Below are positions 52,515 through 61,746 of a DNA stretch of 64,000 nucleotides, piece after piece (the stretch's first letter is position 1; each line of letters begins with the position of its first letter). This stretch comes from Gracilimonas sp. (lineage in GTDB: Bacteria > Bacteroidota > Rhodothermia > Balneolales > Balneolaceae): the NCBI RefSeq assembly GCF_014762685.1, contig NZ_JABURM010000008.1, positions 228,901 through 292,900 of the forward strand, written 5' to 3'. The notes under the pieces are model-generated. The model had not been told where the DNA came from and ran no database searches. It saw nothing but the letters and a program-made list of their open reading frames with translations. A program made the position numbers and the translations under genes.

Positions 52515-55148
52515 TTGATGCAACGTTTCATACAGATCTTAATTACTTTTTTCATTGTTAGCCAGTTTACCAATTGTTCTACAAATCCTAATAAAGATTG
52601 GGTTGCATTAATTCCTGAAAACTCAACTTTGGCAGTTGTCCCAGGGGAAGGAGTAAATGTACAAGATATAGTAACCAAAGAATACGCTTCTTATTTGGAT
52701 GATTTAACTCCTTCGGCCATTCAGCAAGTTGCCGGGTTGGATGTGGAAGTCAGCAATCGCTTGCAGGTTAAAGCATTGGCTTTAAACCCAACCACCTCAA
52801 CATCCTCCAATCTTCTATGGATTGCCGAATCTCCTGTTGAAAAGCTTGAAAAATGGGCCTCAAGGTTTTATCAGCCGTTTACTCAAAATAATTATGATTT
52901 TAATGGATTTATCATTCATAAACTCTTTTTTAACAAAGGTGAAGTTTTTGCTGCACAGGTTAAGGATTTTCTCATTCTTTCTGAATCCAGTTTATTAATA
53001 GAGAATTCGATAAGAAGCTATCTCGGCCAGGCCCCTTCAATACAACTGGAAGAAAACCCTGAGTTTTCAACACTGATTCTCAATACTCCGGAATTAGATA
53101 ACTGGATAGAGCAGTTTTCCCTGGTAAGTAATCGACCCGCAATCATCGATAAATTCTCAGGTACTAAACCGGTTTCACTTAAATTAAATGCTGCAACTGA
53201 TACCTCAGACAATATTCAATTATCCGGACAAGTTCAGCTTTTGGATGAGCGTTCTGTATTGGTAGATGCCTTTTCTTTCGAAAATAAGCCCATAACTCTT
53301 GACCGGCATATAGCCGAAAATTCAGCTTCATTTGCCATTTTAAGATTGCCCCCGGTTTCTATCCCTGTCGAACCATCCGACGGAATTGTAACGCCGCTTG
53401 ATTCTTTTTTACTAGAGGGAATAGAAAACTATCAGAATATAGCCAATACCCTGAGTTCTGAGTTCGCTTTTGTCGCATTTCCAGAATCTGGTTTGATGGA
53501 AACCGGTGAGTTCTTATTTATGCGAAAATTAGAGGACATAAATGCCTTTCGTCAACGATTAAATGAATTGGTAAGAGATGATTTGGCAGAAAGGGTAGGT
53601 AATACTTATCAAATCAGCAGCCGTGTGATGGGTAAGTTAATAGGGTCTGAGCTAAGTACATTGCGTGATTTCTACCTGGCTTTCTCCAACGATGTAGTTG
53701 TTATTGCCAAAAGAAAAGGGCTTGCAGAAAGTGTAAATGCAGACCGCATTCGCCGGCGGGTTATTTATTATGACGATACATACTCAGCTATCAGAGATGA
53801 ATTGCCTGATGGAGTTAGCGGTTTTGTTTGGACGGATACCAATGAGTTTCTAAGATTTATTAATCCAAATTTAAAGCCTGAGAATATAGCGAGAGGAATA
53901 TTGAGCCGATTTGATATTACCTCCATGACCATGACCACTCAGGATAATGTCATTGATTTCAGTCTCAATACCTACTCCAAAGAAGGCTCGAGTTTGCCTT
54001 ATGAAGAATTATGGGTTATGCCCCTCTCTAATTTTGAGCTCAGCGGTGAACCGGTTTTAGGTGATATTGTAGGAAGCAGTACTGAAGAAATTATTTTTTC
54101 TACTCAAGACGGTAGAGTCTATGGGCTTGCTATCGATGGTACTATAGTGATGCAAACTTCCACAGATGGATTGGCTCCTGTAGGTAGCCCTCAGCTATAT
54201 GACTGGTATGGCAACAACCAACAAATCGTATTTCTTGCTGCCGGATCTAAAATTTTTGCATGGAATGAAGGCGGCGACCCGATTCCCCGATTCCCAATTG
54301 ACATTGGTGAACAAATAAGTGCACCTATATTAGTTCAGGATGTACTCAGAAATGGTGTTCCTGAAATTATCGTAGCCACCGAAGATCGCAAGGTTCACAT
54401 ACTTGACGGACGGGGAGAAAATGTGCGAGGCTGGCCTCAAAACACAAATACTGTAGTAAAAACAAAGCCGGTATTTGAACTCCTAAACGGAACCTGGTCT
54501 ATTTGGACCTTTTCGGAAAATACCTTGCACAGCTGGCTTCGCAATGGGAATGCCCGTCCGGGTTATCCGCAGTTTGTAAATGCTCGTTTTAACGGTTCTC
54601 CCGTTATATACGATAATCAGATAATTGCCGGAGCTGCTGACGGATACCTTTATTCTATCGGGACGACCCCAATTTTTGAAGATTCAATAGCAACAAGTAT
54701 TTCAGAAGATTCTGTTTCTATCCATTCGCTGTATGTTGCCAATAGTGAACTTACCTCGGTCAGGATAGAAGAAAATGTATTATTGAAAGACTCCACAGAT
54801 TTTTACCGTGAAGATATACTTGTGACTCAAAGTTCAAATGGTTCTGTATTTTTATATAACAAAAAAGGTGATTTGCGCTTCACAAAAAGTCTCGGACAAC
54901 CTTCTTCCACAACTTTTATACCGCAACTGGCTGATATAAATTCTGATCAGAATATGGAGTTGTTAGCTTTGGCTGAGTTTGGCCGCTTATTTGGCTGGGA
55001 AGTTCTAACCGATAAACGTTTGTTTGGAATCCCTACTTCCGGGATGAAATACCCAATCATTACCGATTTGAATGGAGATGGCAAAAAAGAACTTATTGCC
55101 CAAACCAGGGAAGGTCTTCGATGCTGGACAATCAATAAAGATAATTAG
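52515..55148 (+). CDS. Large lipoprotein with N-terminal DUF3352-like part and C-terminal propeller
   Basis: The 877-residue product has a lipoprotein signal (RFIQILITFFIVSQFTNC, Cys at residue 21). The first half, with NKDWVALIPENSTLAVVP and VSNRLQVKALALNPTTS, resembles DUF3352-type secreted proteins in outline. The second half, from about residue 505, has repeated (I/V)-x-D-x-x-(G)-x-x-E-(I/L)-(I/V) strands (RNGVPEIIVATEDRKVHILDGRGENVRGWP), typical of an FG-GAP/VCBS or PQQ-like beta-propeller. It is probably a surface or periplasmic scaffold. It is monocistronic, divergent from BatA/VWA and convergent with the epimerase. Confidence 0.75.
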   Translation: MMQRFIQILITFFIVSQFTNCSTNPNKDWVALIPENSTLAVVPGEGVNVQDIVTKEYASYLDDLTPSAIQQVAGLDVEVSNRLQVKALALNPTTSTSSNLLWIAESPVEKLEKWASRFYQPFTQNNYDFNGFIIHKLFFNKGEVFAAQVKDFLILSESSLLIENSIRSYLGQAPSIQLEENPEFSTLILNTPELDNWIEQFSLVSNRPAIIDKFSGTKPVSLKLNAATDTSDNIQLSGQVQLLDERSVLVDAFSFENKPITLDRHIAENSASFAILRLPPVSIPVEPSDGIVTPLDSFLLEGIENYQNIANTLSSEFAFVAFPESGLMETGEFLFMRKLEDINAFRQRLNELVRDDLAERVGNTYQISSRVMGKLIGSELSTLRDFYLAFSNDVVVIAKRKGLAESVNADRIRRRVIYYDDTYSAIRDELPDGVSGFVWTDTNEFLRFINPNLKPENIARGILSRFDITSMTMTTQDNVIDFSLNTYSKEGSSLPYEELWVMPLSNFELSGEPVLGDIVGSSTEEIIFSTQDGRVYGLAIDGTIVMQTSTDGLAPVGSPQLYDWYGNNQQIVFLAAGSKIFAWNEGGDPIPRFPIDIGEQISAPILVQDVLRNGVPEIIVATEDRKVHILDGRGENVRGWPQNTNTVVKTKPVFELLNGTWSIWTFSENTLHSWLRNGNARPGYPQFVNARFNGSPVIYDNQIIAGAADGYLYSIGTTPIFEDSIATSISEDSVSIHSLYVANSELTSVRIEENVLLKDSTDFYREDILVTQSSNGSVFLYNKKGDLRFTKSLGQPSSTTFIPQLADINSDQNMELLALAEFGRLFGWEVLTDKRLFGIPTSGMKYPIITDLNGDGKKELIAQTREGLRCWTINKDN

Positions 55149-55204
55149 GTGTTAGTCATGAGGTTTTAGGTGTTAGACTTTGAATAGAACTAACACCCAA
55201 AACC
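55146..55204. terminator. Word-repeat hairpin (aggtgttag family)
   Basis: The arm ggttttaggtgttag (55162-55176) pairs with ctaacacccaaaacc (55190-55204) with one mismatch. The stop TAG of the lipoprotein gene (55146-55148) is the first unit of the word taggtgttag. The single-arm run at 18026-18058 uses the same word. Confidence 0.68.
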
Positions 55205-55210
55205 CTGCTT

Positions 55211-56107
55211 CTATAAAATATCCGCCAAAGCTTCTTCGAGTTCTTCAAATAGAAAATGAAACCCGGCCTCTTGTAATTTTTTGGGCTGCATGCGAATACT
55301 GTCGGTTACTGTTTTTGCCACTTCCCCCATTACCATATTAATGGCAAACTCCGGAACCTTAAAAATAGCCGGGCGATTCATCACCGCTCCAAGTGTTTTT
55401 GAAAATTCATTCATCGTTACGGGATTAGGAGAACAGGCATTATAAGCCCCTTCCACTTGCTCATTTTCCAAAGCAAAAATAAATGACCGACAAAGATCTG
55501 TCCGGTGGATCCAGCTCATATATTGATTCCCAGTGCCAATCGGGCCGCCCACAAAAAACTTAAAAGGAGGAATCATTTTTTCTAATGCTCCCCCACCTTC
55601 TTCCAAAACCACACCGATTCTTGGATTCACTACCCGTATTCCAAGTTCTGATACCTTTTGGGATGCTGATTCCCACTTAACACAGACATTTGCCAAGAAA
55701 TCATCAGAAGAAGCTTCTGACTCATTCAACATTTCATCTCCCCGATCCCCATAAATACTTGCTCCTGATGCAGAAATAAAAATATCTGGTTTATTTTCTG
55801 ATTCAGCCATCGCTTCTGTCAACCGGGTTGTCACACGTATGCGGCTATTCAAGATCCTCTCCTTCTTTTCGGGAGTCCAACGCCAGGCAAAAATATTTTC
55901 TCCGGCCAAATTGATTACCGCATCTACGTTATTTACAGCAGCAACTAAATCATCATTCCAAGCTATAAAACGCTGATTTTTAGCGTTTTCATCTTCATAC
56001 TCTTTAGGGCTGCGAGTAACAATTACTAAATCATGTCCCTTCTTGAGCAACAAAGACCTAAGCTCATCTCCAATAAATCCTGTTCCGCCTGTAATAAGAA
56101 TATTCAT
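55211..56107 (-). CDS. NAD-dependent epimerase, TIGR01777/YfcH type
   Basis: The 298-residue extended short-chain dehydrogenase has ITGGTGFIGDELRSLL (dinucleotide loop, residue 4 on), INLAGENIFAWRW, SASGASIYGDRGDE, and VNPRIGVVLEEGGGALEKM. The DUF1731-like C-terminus ends PKKLQEAGFHFLFEELEEALADIL. It is the YfcH/SulA family. Substrate is unknown. It is the last gene of a leftward ten-gene cluster. Confidence 0.92.
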   Translation of the reverse strand: MNILITGGTGFIGDELRSLLLKKGHDLVIVTRSPKEYEDENAKNQRFIAWNDDLVAAVNNVDAVINLAGENIFAWRWTPEKKERILNSRIRVTTRLTEAMAESENKPDIFISASGASIYGDRGDEMLNESEASSDDFLANVCVKWESASQKVSELGIRVVNPRIGVVLEEGGGALEKMIPPFKFFVGGPIGTGNQYMSWIHRTDLCRSFIFALENEQVEGAYNACSPNPVTMNEFSKTLGAVMNRPAIFKVPEFAINMVMGEVAKTVTDSIRMQPKKLQEAGFHFLFEELEEALADIL

Positions 56108-56164
56108 GGTCTCAAGTTTGTTCGTTAGGTTTTAAACTTAAACCATTTATCAGTAGAAAAGAAT

Positions 56165-57190
56165 TCATTTATGAACTCCAAGCCCGCTCCTATCAGATAA
56201 AATAACATGCCCGGAAGCATCTAAATGCAAACCATGAAATGGGTCATTGCCTATTAATAAATGCCCGTCTAGGTCAACATAGTCTGCCTTAAGTGCAAGC
56301 AGGACACCCGCAGAATTGGCCAGAGAACTTTCAATCATACAGCCAATCATTACCTTCAAGCCAAGGTCATGAGCCGATTCAATCACATTCCTGGCTTTTA
56401 CCAGGCTTCCTATTTTCATGAGCTTGACATTTATAACATGAAAACCTTCAGATATTTCACGGAGGTCCTCCTCTCCTAAAAAACTCTCATCAGCGGCAAG
56501 GGGTAAAGGAGACCATTTTTTAAGTTTTGTCATTGTATAAAACTCAGAAGATGGCATTGGTTGCTCTATCAGCTCTATATTTTGAGTTGATAAAAATTCA
56601 ATTTCCCTTTTTGCTTGATCCAGTGTTGTCCATCCTTCATTGGCATCTATACGAAGCGGTTTGTCGGTAACCTCCCGAATGGCCTCAATAATTTCACGGT
56701 CACGGTCTGTTCCCAATTTAATTTTATATACAGGATATTGTTCTGCATTTCTGATTTTCTCCTGCATCTTCTCCGGAGTATCCAGCCCAATAGTATATGA
56801 AGTCACAGGGCCGGCCGGTGATTTTGCATCCCATAATTTCCAAAGCGGTTGGTTATGAGATTTACCCCACCAATCTAACCAAGCCATTTCAATAGCTGTT
56901 TTAGCAGATTGAACCGATTTTGAATTAATTTGGTCAAGCTTATTTTGAATTTCATCGGCTCCTTCAATCAAATCAAAGAAATTATCCGGCAGTGATTCAA
57001 AATACTCCACAACTTTTTCAGCAGTTTCATCATAACGTGTATTTGGCCCTGCTTCACCAAATCCGGTAATTCCGTTTTTTGTGATTGACAAAAATACGTT
57101 TCGCACTTCCGATTTTGAACCACGAGAGATAGTAAATACTTCTTTTAATTTCAGAGGGATAATCTCCCAGTAAACTTCAAAACGTGACAT
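56165..57190 (-). CDS. Dipeptide epimerase (L-Ala-D/L-Glu type), enolase superfamily
   Basis: The 341-residue protein has the MLE-subgroup acid-base Lys in YKIKLG and metal ligands Asp in DANEGWT, Glu in IEQPM and Asp in AADES. The second base Lys is in NVKLMKIGS. The C-terminal VDLDGHLLIGNDPFHG resembles Ala-Glu epimerases, which recycle murein peptides. It overlaps cdsA by 14 bases, so the two are co-translated. The precise dipeptide cannot be proven from sequence. Confidence 0.88.
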   Translation of the reverse strand: MSRFEVYWEIIPLKLKEVFTISRGSKSEVRNVFLSITKNGITGFGEAGPNTRYDETAEKVVEYFESLPDNFFDLIEGADEIQNKLDQINSKSVQSAKTAIEMAWLDWWGKSHNQPLWKLWDAKSPAGPVTSYTIGLDTPEKMQEKIRNAEQYPVYKIKLGTDRDREIIEAIREVTDKPLRIDANEGWTTLDQAKREIEFLSTQNIELIEQPMPSSEFYTMTKLKKWSPLPLAADESFLGEEDLREISEGFHVINVKLMKIGSLVKARNVIESAHDLGLKVMIGCMIESSLANSAGVLLALKADYVDLDGHLLIGNDPFHGLHLDASGHVILSDRSGLGVHK

Positions 57191-57998
57191 AATCCAACTC
57201 TTGAATAAGCCTTATGTATATATATGCGGCAGGTGCAGCCAATAGCAAAGCATCAAAACGATCAAAGAACCCACCGTGGCCCGGTAATAAATCAGAAGAG
57301 TCTTTAGCACCAGCCTTTCTCTTAATTTTACTTTCAATCAGATCCCCAATTGGCCCAAAAGTCCCAACAAAGATTATAAGCGGCAATGCCAAAGCCAACG
57401 TTAAACCTGTTTCGAAAGGAACAGCAAAAAACGCGATCCACAAACCTGCAAAACATCCCACATATCCTGAGAAAAAACCTTCCCAGGTTTTGTTAGGGCT
57501 TATAGCCGGAGCCAGCTTATGCTTTCCAAAGTTTTTACCTCCGAAATAAGCGAATACATCATTTCCCCATACCATAAGCACCGTAGCTATAGTAAGTAAG
57601 AATCCGGCTTCATTAGTGCCCATATCACGAATTAACATGAGGCTTAAGAGTCCAACAGGGGCATATATTCCGGCAAAAAAAGTACTTGTTAATCTTGTAA
57701 TACCATCGTCAGTTGTACTGAATGTTTGAATTGCTACAAATAGTAACAGTATCATTACGCCGATCTCAAAAGCATATGGAATCACGGGAAAGAGCATGAT
57801 CCATAATCCTATGGTATAGGGAAAGTATTGATCGGTGGGGTTACCGGATCCGGCTAATAGCCGCATCATTTCTTGCTGAATAAAAAACCCAATGAGGATA
57901 ATAAATCCTTTGAAGTACCATCCACCTAACCAAGTTAAATATATAAATAATATGGCAGCGGGAACGGCAAATAGAATGCGTTTTAGAAGTTCACTCAA
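57177..57998 (-). CDS. cdsA: Phosphatidate cytidylyltransferase
   Basis: The 273-residue integral membrane enzyme makes CDP-diacylglycerol, the precursor of all phospholipid head groups. The family signature is intact: SPNKTWEGFFSGYVG, then GPIGDLIESKIKRKAGAKDSSDLLPGHGGFFDRFDALLLAAP. It has about seven or eight membrane segments. It lies between the DUF2007 gene (12-base gap) and the dipeptide epimerase (overlap). Confidence 0.97.
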   Translation of the reverse strand: MSELLKRILFAVPAAILFIYLTWLGGWYFKGFIILIGFFIQQEMMRLLAGSGNPTDQYFPYTIGLWIMLFPVIPYAFEIGVMILLLFVAIQTFSTTDDGITRLTSTFFAGIYAPVGLLSLMLIRDMGTNEAGFLLTIATVLMVWGNDVFAYFGGKNFGKHKLAPAISPNKTWEGFFSGYVGCFAGLWIAFFAVPFETGLTLALALPLIIFVGTFGPIGDLIESKIKRKAGAKDSSDLLPGHGGFFDRFDALLLAAPAAYIYIRLIQELDYVTF

Positions 57999-58009
57999 AT
58001 CAGGCTCCT

Positions 58010-58291
58010 TTATTCTAAATCAGAATTAAAATCAGAATTTTCTTCTTCAAGTTTAGCCAAGGCTTTGCGGGCTTGTTTTTCAAAATCCACCGGCACATAA
58101 AGATATACCATTGCCATTTCCCCGACATTTAAACTATAGGCAGAATCTCGCTTGGATAAGATATTTGACGGAATTTTGAGATTGGACAGGTAATTTTTAA
58201 CCATTTCAACTTCCAGGTTGGTATTGCCCTCCAGCACACATACCCAATTATCAATTTCGCTAGGTTTTGGGGAATCTGAAAAAAAACTCAT
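58010..58291 (-). CDS. DUF2007-type small protein
   Basis: The 93-residue protein has the DUF2007 pattern: WVCVLEGNTNLEVEMVKNYLSNLKIPSNIL, then VYLYVPVDFEKQARKALAKL, a ferredoxin-like fold proposed to sense or bind a small signal. It has no membrane segment. Its ATG overlaps the CPBP protease stop by 4 bases. Role unknown. Confidence 0.82.
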   Translation of the reverse strand: MSFFSDSPKPSEIDNWVCVLEGNTNLEVEMVKNYLSNLKIPSNILSKRDSAYSLNVGEMAMVYLYVPVDFEKQARKALAKLEEENSDFNSDLE

Positions 58292-59247
58292 CTGCTTGTG
58301 GACTTATTGTTAAGTTTCAGAGAATATAGGTAGTAAAGCAATGCCGCCGTCAAAGCAATGCTAATCAAAACCAGCAAAATGGGAATGTCCATTTCCGGTG
58401 ATATCTTCTCGTCCAGCATTTCCGGATAAAAATTACTCGCAATTACCTGTCCTCCATTATTCACAAAATGTGCGACCATCGCAGGAATCAAGCTGTCGGA
58501 AATATAGGTTACATAGGCCAGGAAAATACCTAATGTAGCCAAGGGTAAAAAGTTAGAAATTTGCAGATGATAAGCACCAAAAATGGCTCCGGAAATAAGT
58601 ATAGCTGCTACTACGCCCCAACTTTTTTCAAAAGCACGTTGTACATATCCGCGGTACATGATCTCTTCACAAATAGCCGGAACTAGTCCAATATGGAATA
58701 TTCCTAACAAGAGAACATTATCCGATTTAAGAAAGTCTGAAATCATTTCAGCCATGGTTTCCTGCATTTCGGCCATAGCTTGTGGTACAGGTACAAAAGA
58801 GTTCAGCCAGCCCAGAAACAAGATGGTAGGCTGTGCTACAATAAAAAGTATAGCGGCTATTAAAGTTACTTGCCAAACATTTTCAGAAAGCTTAAGCCTC
58901 ATGAAATTTTTGCGGTCACCTTTAACAGCATGTAGTTTTACAACCAACAAAGTAGCCAATGCCATCACTAGAATTTGTCCGGATGAGTTTGCAAGAAACA
59001 GAATATCAAAATTGCTTGACAGCTGTTCCAGCATCACTTCCATGTCAAGGCTTTCTGCAGTGGCAAAAACACCAATCACCCCCACAACAGCTCCAACAAT
59101 ATTAAATGTAATGAGTGCTATAAGCACCCATCCTACAGCCATCGCCCAATGGGCAAAACCGTTCCGCTCTACCCATGGCAGGGGCTTATTTTCTTGATAT
59201 ATCTGGTTGTATTCATCCTGTACTGAGGTACTTTCCTGCTGATTCAT
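58288..59247 (-). CDS. CPBP (Abi/CAAX-type) intramembrane metalloprotease
   Basis: The 319-residue protein has about eight membrane segments. The catalytic motifs are in order: EEIMYRGYVQR (EExxxR), FGAYHLQISN (FxxxH), and MVAHFVNNGG (HxxxN). Bacterial CPBP enzymes process membrane-bound proteins or confer self-immunity to peptides. The substrate is unknown here. It lies 9 bases after the DUF4199-like gene. Confidence 0.92.
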   Translation of the reverse strand: MNQQESTSVQDEYNQIYQENKPLPWVERNGFAHWAMAVGWVLIALITFNIVGAVVGVIGVFATAESLDMEVMLEQLSSNFDILFLANSSGQILVMALATLLVVKLHAVKGDRKNFMRLKLSENVWQVTLIAAILFIVAQPTILFLGWLNSFVPVPQAMAEMQETMAEMISDFLKSDNVLLLGIFHIGLVPAICEEIMYRGYVQRAFEKSWGVVAAILISGAIFGAYHLQISNFLPLATLGIFLAYVTYISDSLIPAMVAHFVNNGGQVIASNFYPEMLDEKISPEMDIPILLVLISIALTAALLYYLYSLKLNNKSTSR

Positions 59248-59256
59248 TAATTCCTT

Positions 59257-59802
59257 TTATTCTTCTGAAGCAAATACTTTTGCGCCAATTAACCCGGAAA
59301 TAACATTTACTATGCCCAATCCGATAAATATAAATAATGCTTGAAGCCCGATATTTTTAAGAGAGTTGGGGTTTTCCATTCCCGCAATAGCCTGTTCCTT
59401 TGCTTCCGCAGGCATTTGCATGGCTTCAAAATTTTGGATATTCCAGTCAACCAAAGCTTTTTGATAACTTGGGTCTATTAAATTCCAAATTTGACCGATA
59501 ATCACTGTAAATATAGTAGCGATTAGTCCAACAAAAAGACCTATTAAAGCCCCCTGTCCAATTTTATAAGTTACATCATTTTCTTTCACATAATGCCAGT
59601 TAGCAAATAAACCACCCAGAGCTCCTATGAGACATCCTATCGTTCCAAACAATTGAGCAGAACTGAAAAAAGAACCTGAAGGTTCAGACCCTAAAGTTAT
59701 ATACCCGCCAATAAGTGAAAATGCAGTTACAACTATAGCTGTAACTAATGAAGCTATGATTACTGAATTCCAATAGCTTGGTTGTACCTGTTCGTTTTCC
59801 AT
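59257..59802 (-). CDS. DUF4199-like membrane protein
   Basis: The 181-residue protein has four predicted membrane helices (near residues 11-33, 48-66, 82-105 and 151-175) and a soluble loop between helices 3 and 4 (LVDWNIQNFEAMQMPAEAKEQAIAGMENP). This resembles DUF4199 proteins of Bacteroidota. Function is unknown. It lies 2 bases from the neighbouring DUF2085 gene, so they are co-transcribed. Confidence 0.7.
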   Translation of the reverse strand: MENEQVQPSYWNSVIIASLVTAIVVTAFSLIGGYITLGSEPSGSFFSSAQLFGTIGCLIGALGGLFANWHYVKENDVTYKIGQGALIGLFVGLIATIFTVIIGQIWNLIDPSYQKALVDWNIQNFEAMQMPAEAKEQAIAGMENPNSLKNIGLQALFIFIGLGIVNVISGLIGAKVFASEE

Positions 59803-59803
59803 T

Positions 59804-60274
59804 TTATTCCGATTTATTAAGCGTGAAAAATTCGTTGGTTAAGATCAATACCATAGAGATCCCAAATAAACTTCCCAACAAAAACCTTGTCATCATGGTA
59901 TTCGACCATATCCCAAAATAGTTACTTAAAACATCAGCCAAATTTAAAATAATCGCCGCAATTAACCAGTTCTTTTCCTGTTTTAAAGACGAATTGTAGA
60001 ACCGGGCATATAATGGCATGCCAAGCATTCCTATAAAGAATAATCCATAAATGCTGATACATCGCGAGCAAACTGCCATATGTATGCCGGAAACAGTAAA
60101 TGACCGAGCCGGATCCTGGTGGCAAAGAACTTCAAACACCTCATAGTGCCAGCTCCCAAAAACCGATTCAGTATTGAACCCAAATCCGGGACCTAAAGCC
60201 GTAAAAAACAAGAATCCGCTTCCGGCCAACACACTAAAATATAATCGCTTGTTATGTGCTTGCAAGCTAGCCAC
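59804..60274 (-). CDS. DUF2085 membrane protein
   Basis: The 156-residue protein has four membrane segments. The sequence EVLCHQDPARSFTVSGIHMAVCSRCISIYGLFFIG contains the CHQ...RS and CxRC-x-x-x-x-G pattern of DUF2085, with cysteines that could bind metal or form a disulfide. Function is unknown. It lies 3 bases downstream of the thioesterase gene. Confidence 0.85.
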   Translation of the reverse strand: MASLQAHNKRLYFSVLAGSGFLFFTALGPGFGFNTESVFGSWHYEVFEVLCHQDPARSFTVSGIHMAVCSRCISIYGLFFIGMLGMPLYARFYNSSLKQEKNWLIAAIILNLADVLSNYFGIWSNTMMTRFLLGSLFGISMVLILTNEFFTLNKSE

Positions 60275-60277
60275 ACT

Positions 60278-60715
60278 TTATGCCTTTTGTATATTTTGCA
60301 AGCCATTAATAAATGACTTTGGAGCTCGACATGGTCTGCGTGTTTCAGCATCCATAAAGCAAAGACTGACCTCCCCATAAACATGTACCTTATCACTTTG
60401 TGGGGTTGTTACTTCATAAAAGGTTTGCAATCGTACAGTGGGCACTTCAAATACCTTAACCGTCACAAACATCTTTTCATCATATAAAATAGGCGCTTTG
60501 TATTCCAACTCAGAGTGTATAACAGGAAGCATCACCCCTGATTCTTCCAATTCTCTGTAAGAAAGCCCATATGAGCGAATCATCTCGGTTCGAGCTACCT
60601 CAAAGTATTCCAGGTATCTGCCATAATAGACATAACCCATTCGGTCAGTTTCACCATATCGGCTGCGAAGAGTGTGAGTATATTTTATGACAGGAGTTTT
60701 GTCCGGAACTTTCAC
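60278..60715 (-). CDS. Acyl-CoA thioesterase, 4-hydroxybenzoyl-CoA/YbgC type
   Basis: The 145-residue hot-dog protein has RYGETDRMGYVYYGRYLEYFEVARTEMIRSYGLSYRELEESG, with the catalytic Asp in ETDRMG and the helix E-x-AR typical of YbgC-like thioesterases. It hydrolyses acyl-CoA or acyl-ACP. Linkage to accA (6-base gap) supports a role in lipid supply. Confidence 0.9.
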   Translation of the reverse strand: MKVPDKTPVIKYTHTLRSRYGETDRMGYVYYGRYLEYFEVARTEMIRSYGLSYRELEESGVMLPVIHSELEYKAPILYDEKMFVTVKVFEVPTVRLQTFYEVTTPQSDKVHVYGEVSLCFMDAETRRPCRAPKSFINGLQNIQKA

Positions 60716-60721
60716 AATAGG

Positions 60722-61678
60722 CTATTTAACCGTTTTCCAGTCACCCATAGAAGCATACTTATCTATACGCTGTTCTATAAGTTTTTCAGGTTTCAGCTTT
60801 TTGAGCTTTTTCAAACTTTTCAAGATTTGCTTTTTGACCGCTGCGGCTGATTCTTCATGATCTCGATGAGCTCCACCCAATGGTTCCGGGATAACACCAT
60901 CTATTACTTTAAGCTCCTTAAGATCAGGCGCCGTTAATTTCAATACCGCTGCGGCTTGCTCTTTATAGTCCCAGGTTTTCCAAAGTATTGATGAGCATGA
61001 CTCAGGTGAAATTACAGAATACCATGTATTTTCCATCATGTAAACCTCATTTCCCATTCCAATCCCGATGGCTCCTCCACTGGCACCTTCGCCAATAACG
61101 ATCGTAATGAAAGGAACTTTCAGCATAGCCATCATCTTCAAATTTTTGGCAATAGCTTCGGCCTGTCCCCGCTCTTCTGCTTCGAGACCGGGGAATGCAC
61201 CAGGGGTATCCAAAAGCGTAATAATAGGAATTTCAAACTTTTCAGCCAGCTTCATCAGTCGATAAGCCTTTCGGTATCCTTCAGGATTTGCCATTCCGAA
61301 ATTTCGATATTTTCTACTATTCGTATCCCGTCCTTTTTGGTGTCCAATAATCATTACGGATTCACCGTCTATGGTAGCCAATCCGCCCACAATGGCTTTA
61401 TCATCTGCATGATAACGATCGCCATGTAATTCTACAAAGTTCTCTGTCATTTTATAGATATAATCCAATGTATAAGGGCGATCCGGATGACGGGCAAGTT
61501 GTACTCGCTGCCATCTGGTTAAATTTGTGAAAATTGATTTTCTGAGCTTATCTACTCTCTTTTTAAGGCTCTCAATTTCCTTGTCCAGAACACCATCACT
61601 TACATTAGAAAGGCTTTTCAGCTCTTCAATTTTACTTTCCAATTCTGCGATGGGTTGTTCAAAATCTAAATACTGCAT
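60722..61678 (-). CDS. accA: Acetyl-CoA carboxylase carboxyltransferase subunit alpha
   Basis: The 318-residue subunit of the first enzyme of fatty-acid synthesis is full length. Landmarks are [60 protein letters not shown], and [14 protein letters not shown]. AccB, AccC and AccD must be encoded elsewhere. It is the second gene of the cluster that also carries a thioesterase and cdsA. Confidence 0.97.
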   Translation of the reverse strand: MQYLDFEQPIAELESKIEELKSLSNVSDGVLDKEIESLKKRVDKLRKSIFTNLTRWQRVQLARHPDRPYTLDYIYKMTENFVELHGDRYHADDKAIVGGLATIDGESVMIIGHQKGRDTNSRKYRNFGMANPEGYRKAYRLMKLAEKFEIPIITLLDTPGAFPGLEAEERGQAEAIAKNLKMMAMLKVPFITIVIGEGASGGAIGIGMGNEVYMMENTWYSVISPESCSSILWKTWDYKEQAAAVLKLTAPDLKELKVIDGVIPEPLGGAHRDHEESAAAVKKQILKSLKKLKKLKPEKLIEQRIDKYASMGDWKTVK

Positions 61679-61746
61679 ATCTGCTTTTAAGTTTAAATCT
61701 GAATGAATATAAGCAATCTTGTACAGAGGTGAGAGCTTTTCGGCAA

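Noticed and set aside
58583..59197. 204-codon plus-strand ORF opposite the CPBP protease
   Set aside because: It is an antisense shadow. All CPBP catalytic motifs are on the minus strand.
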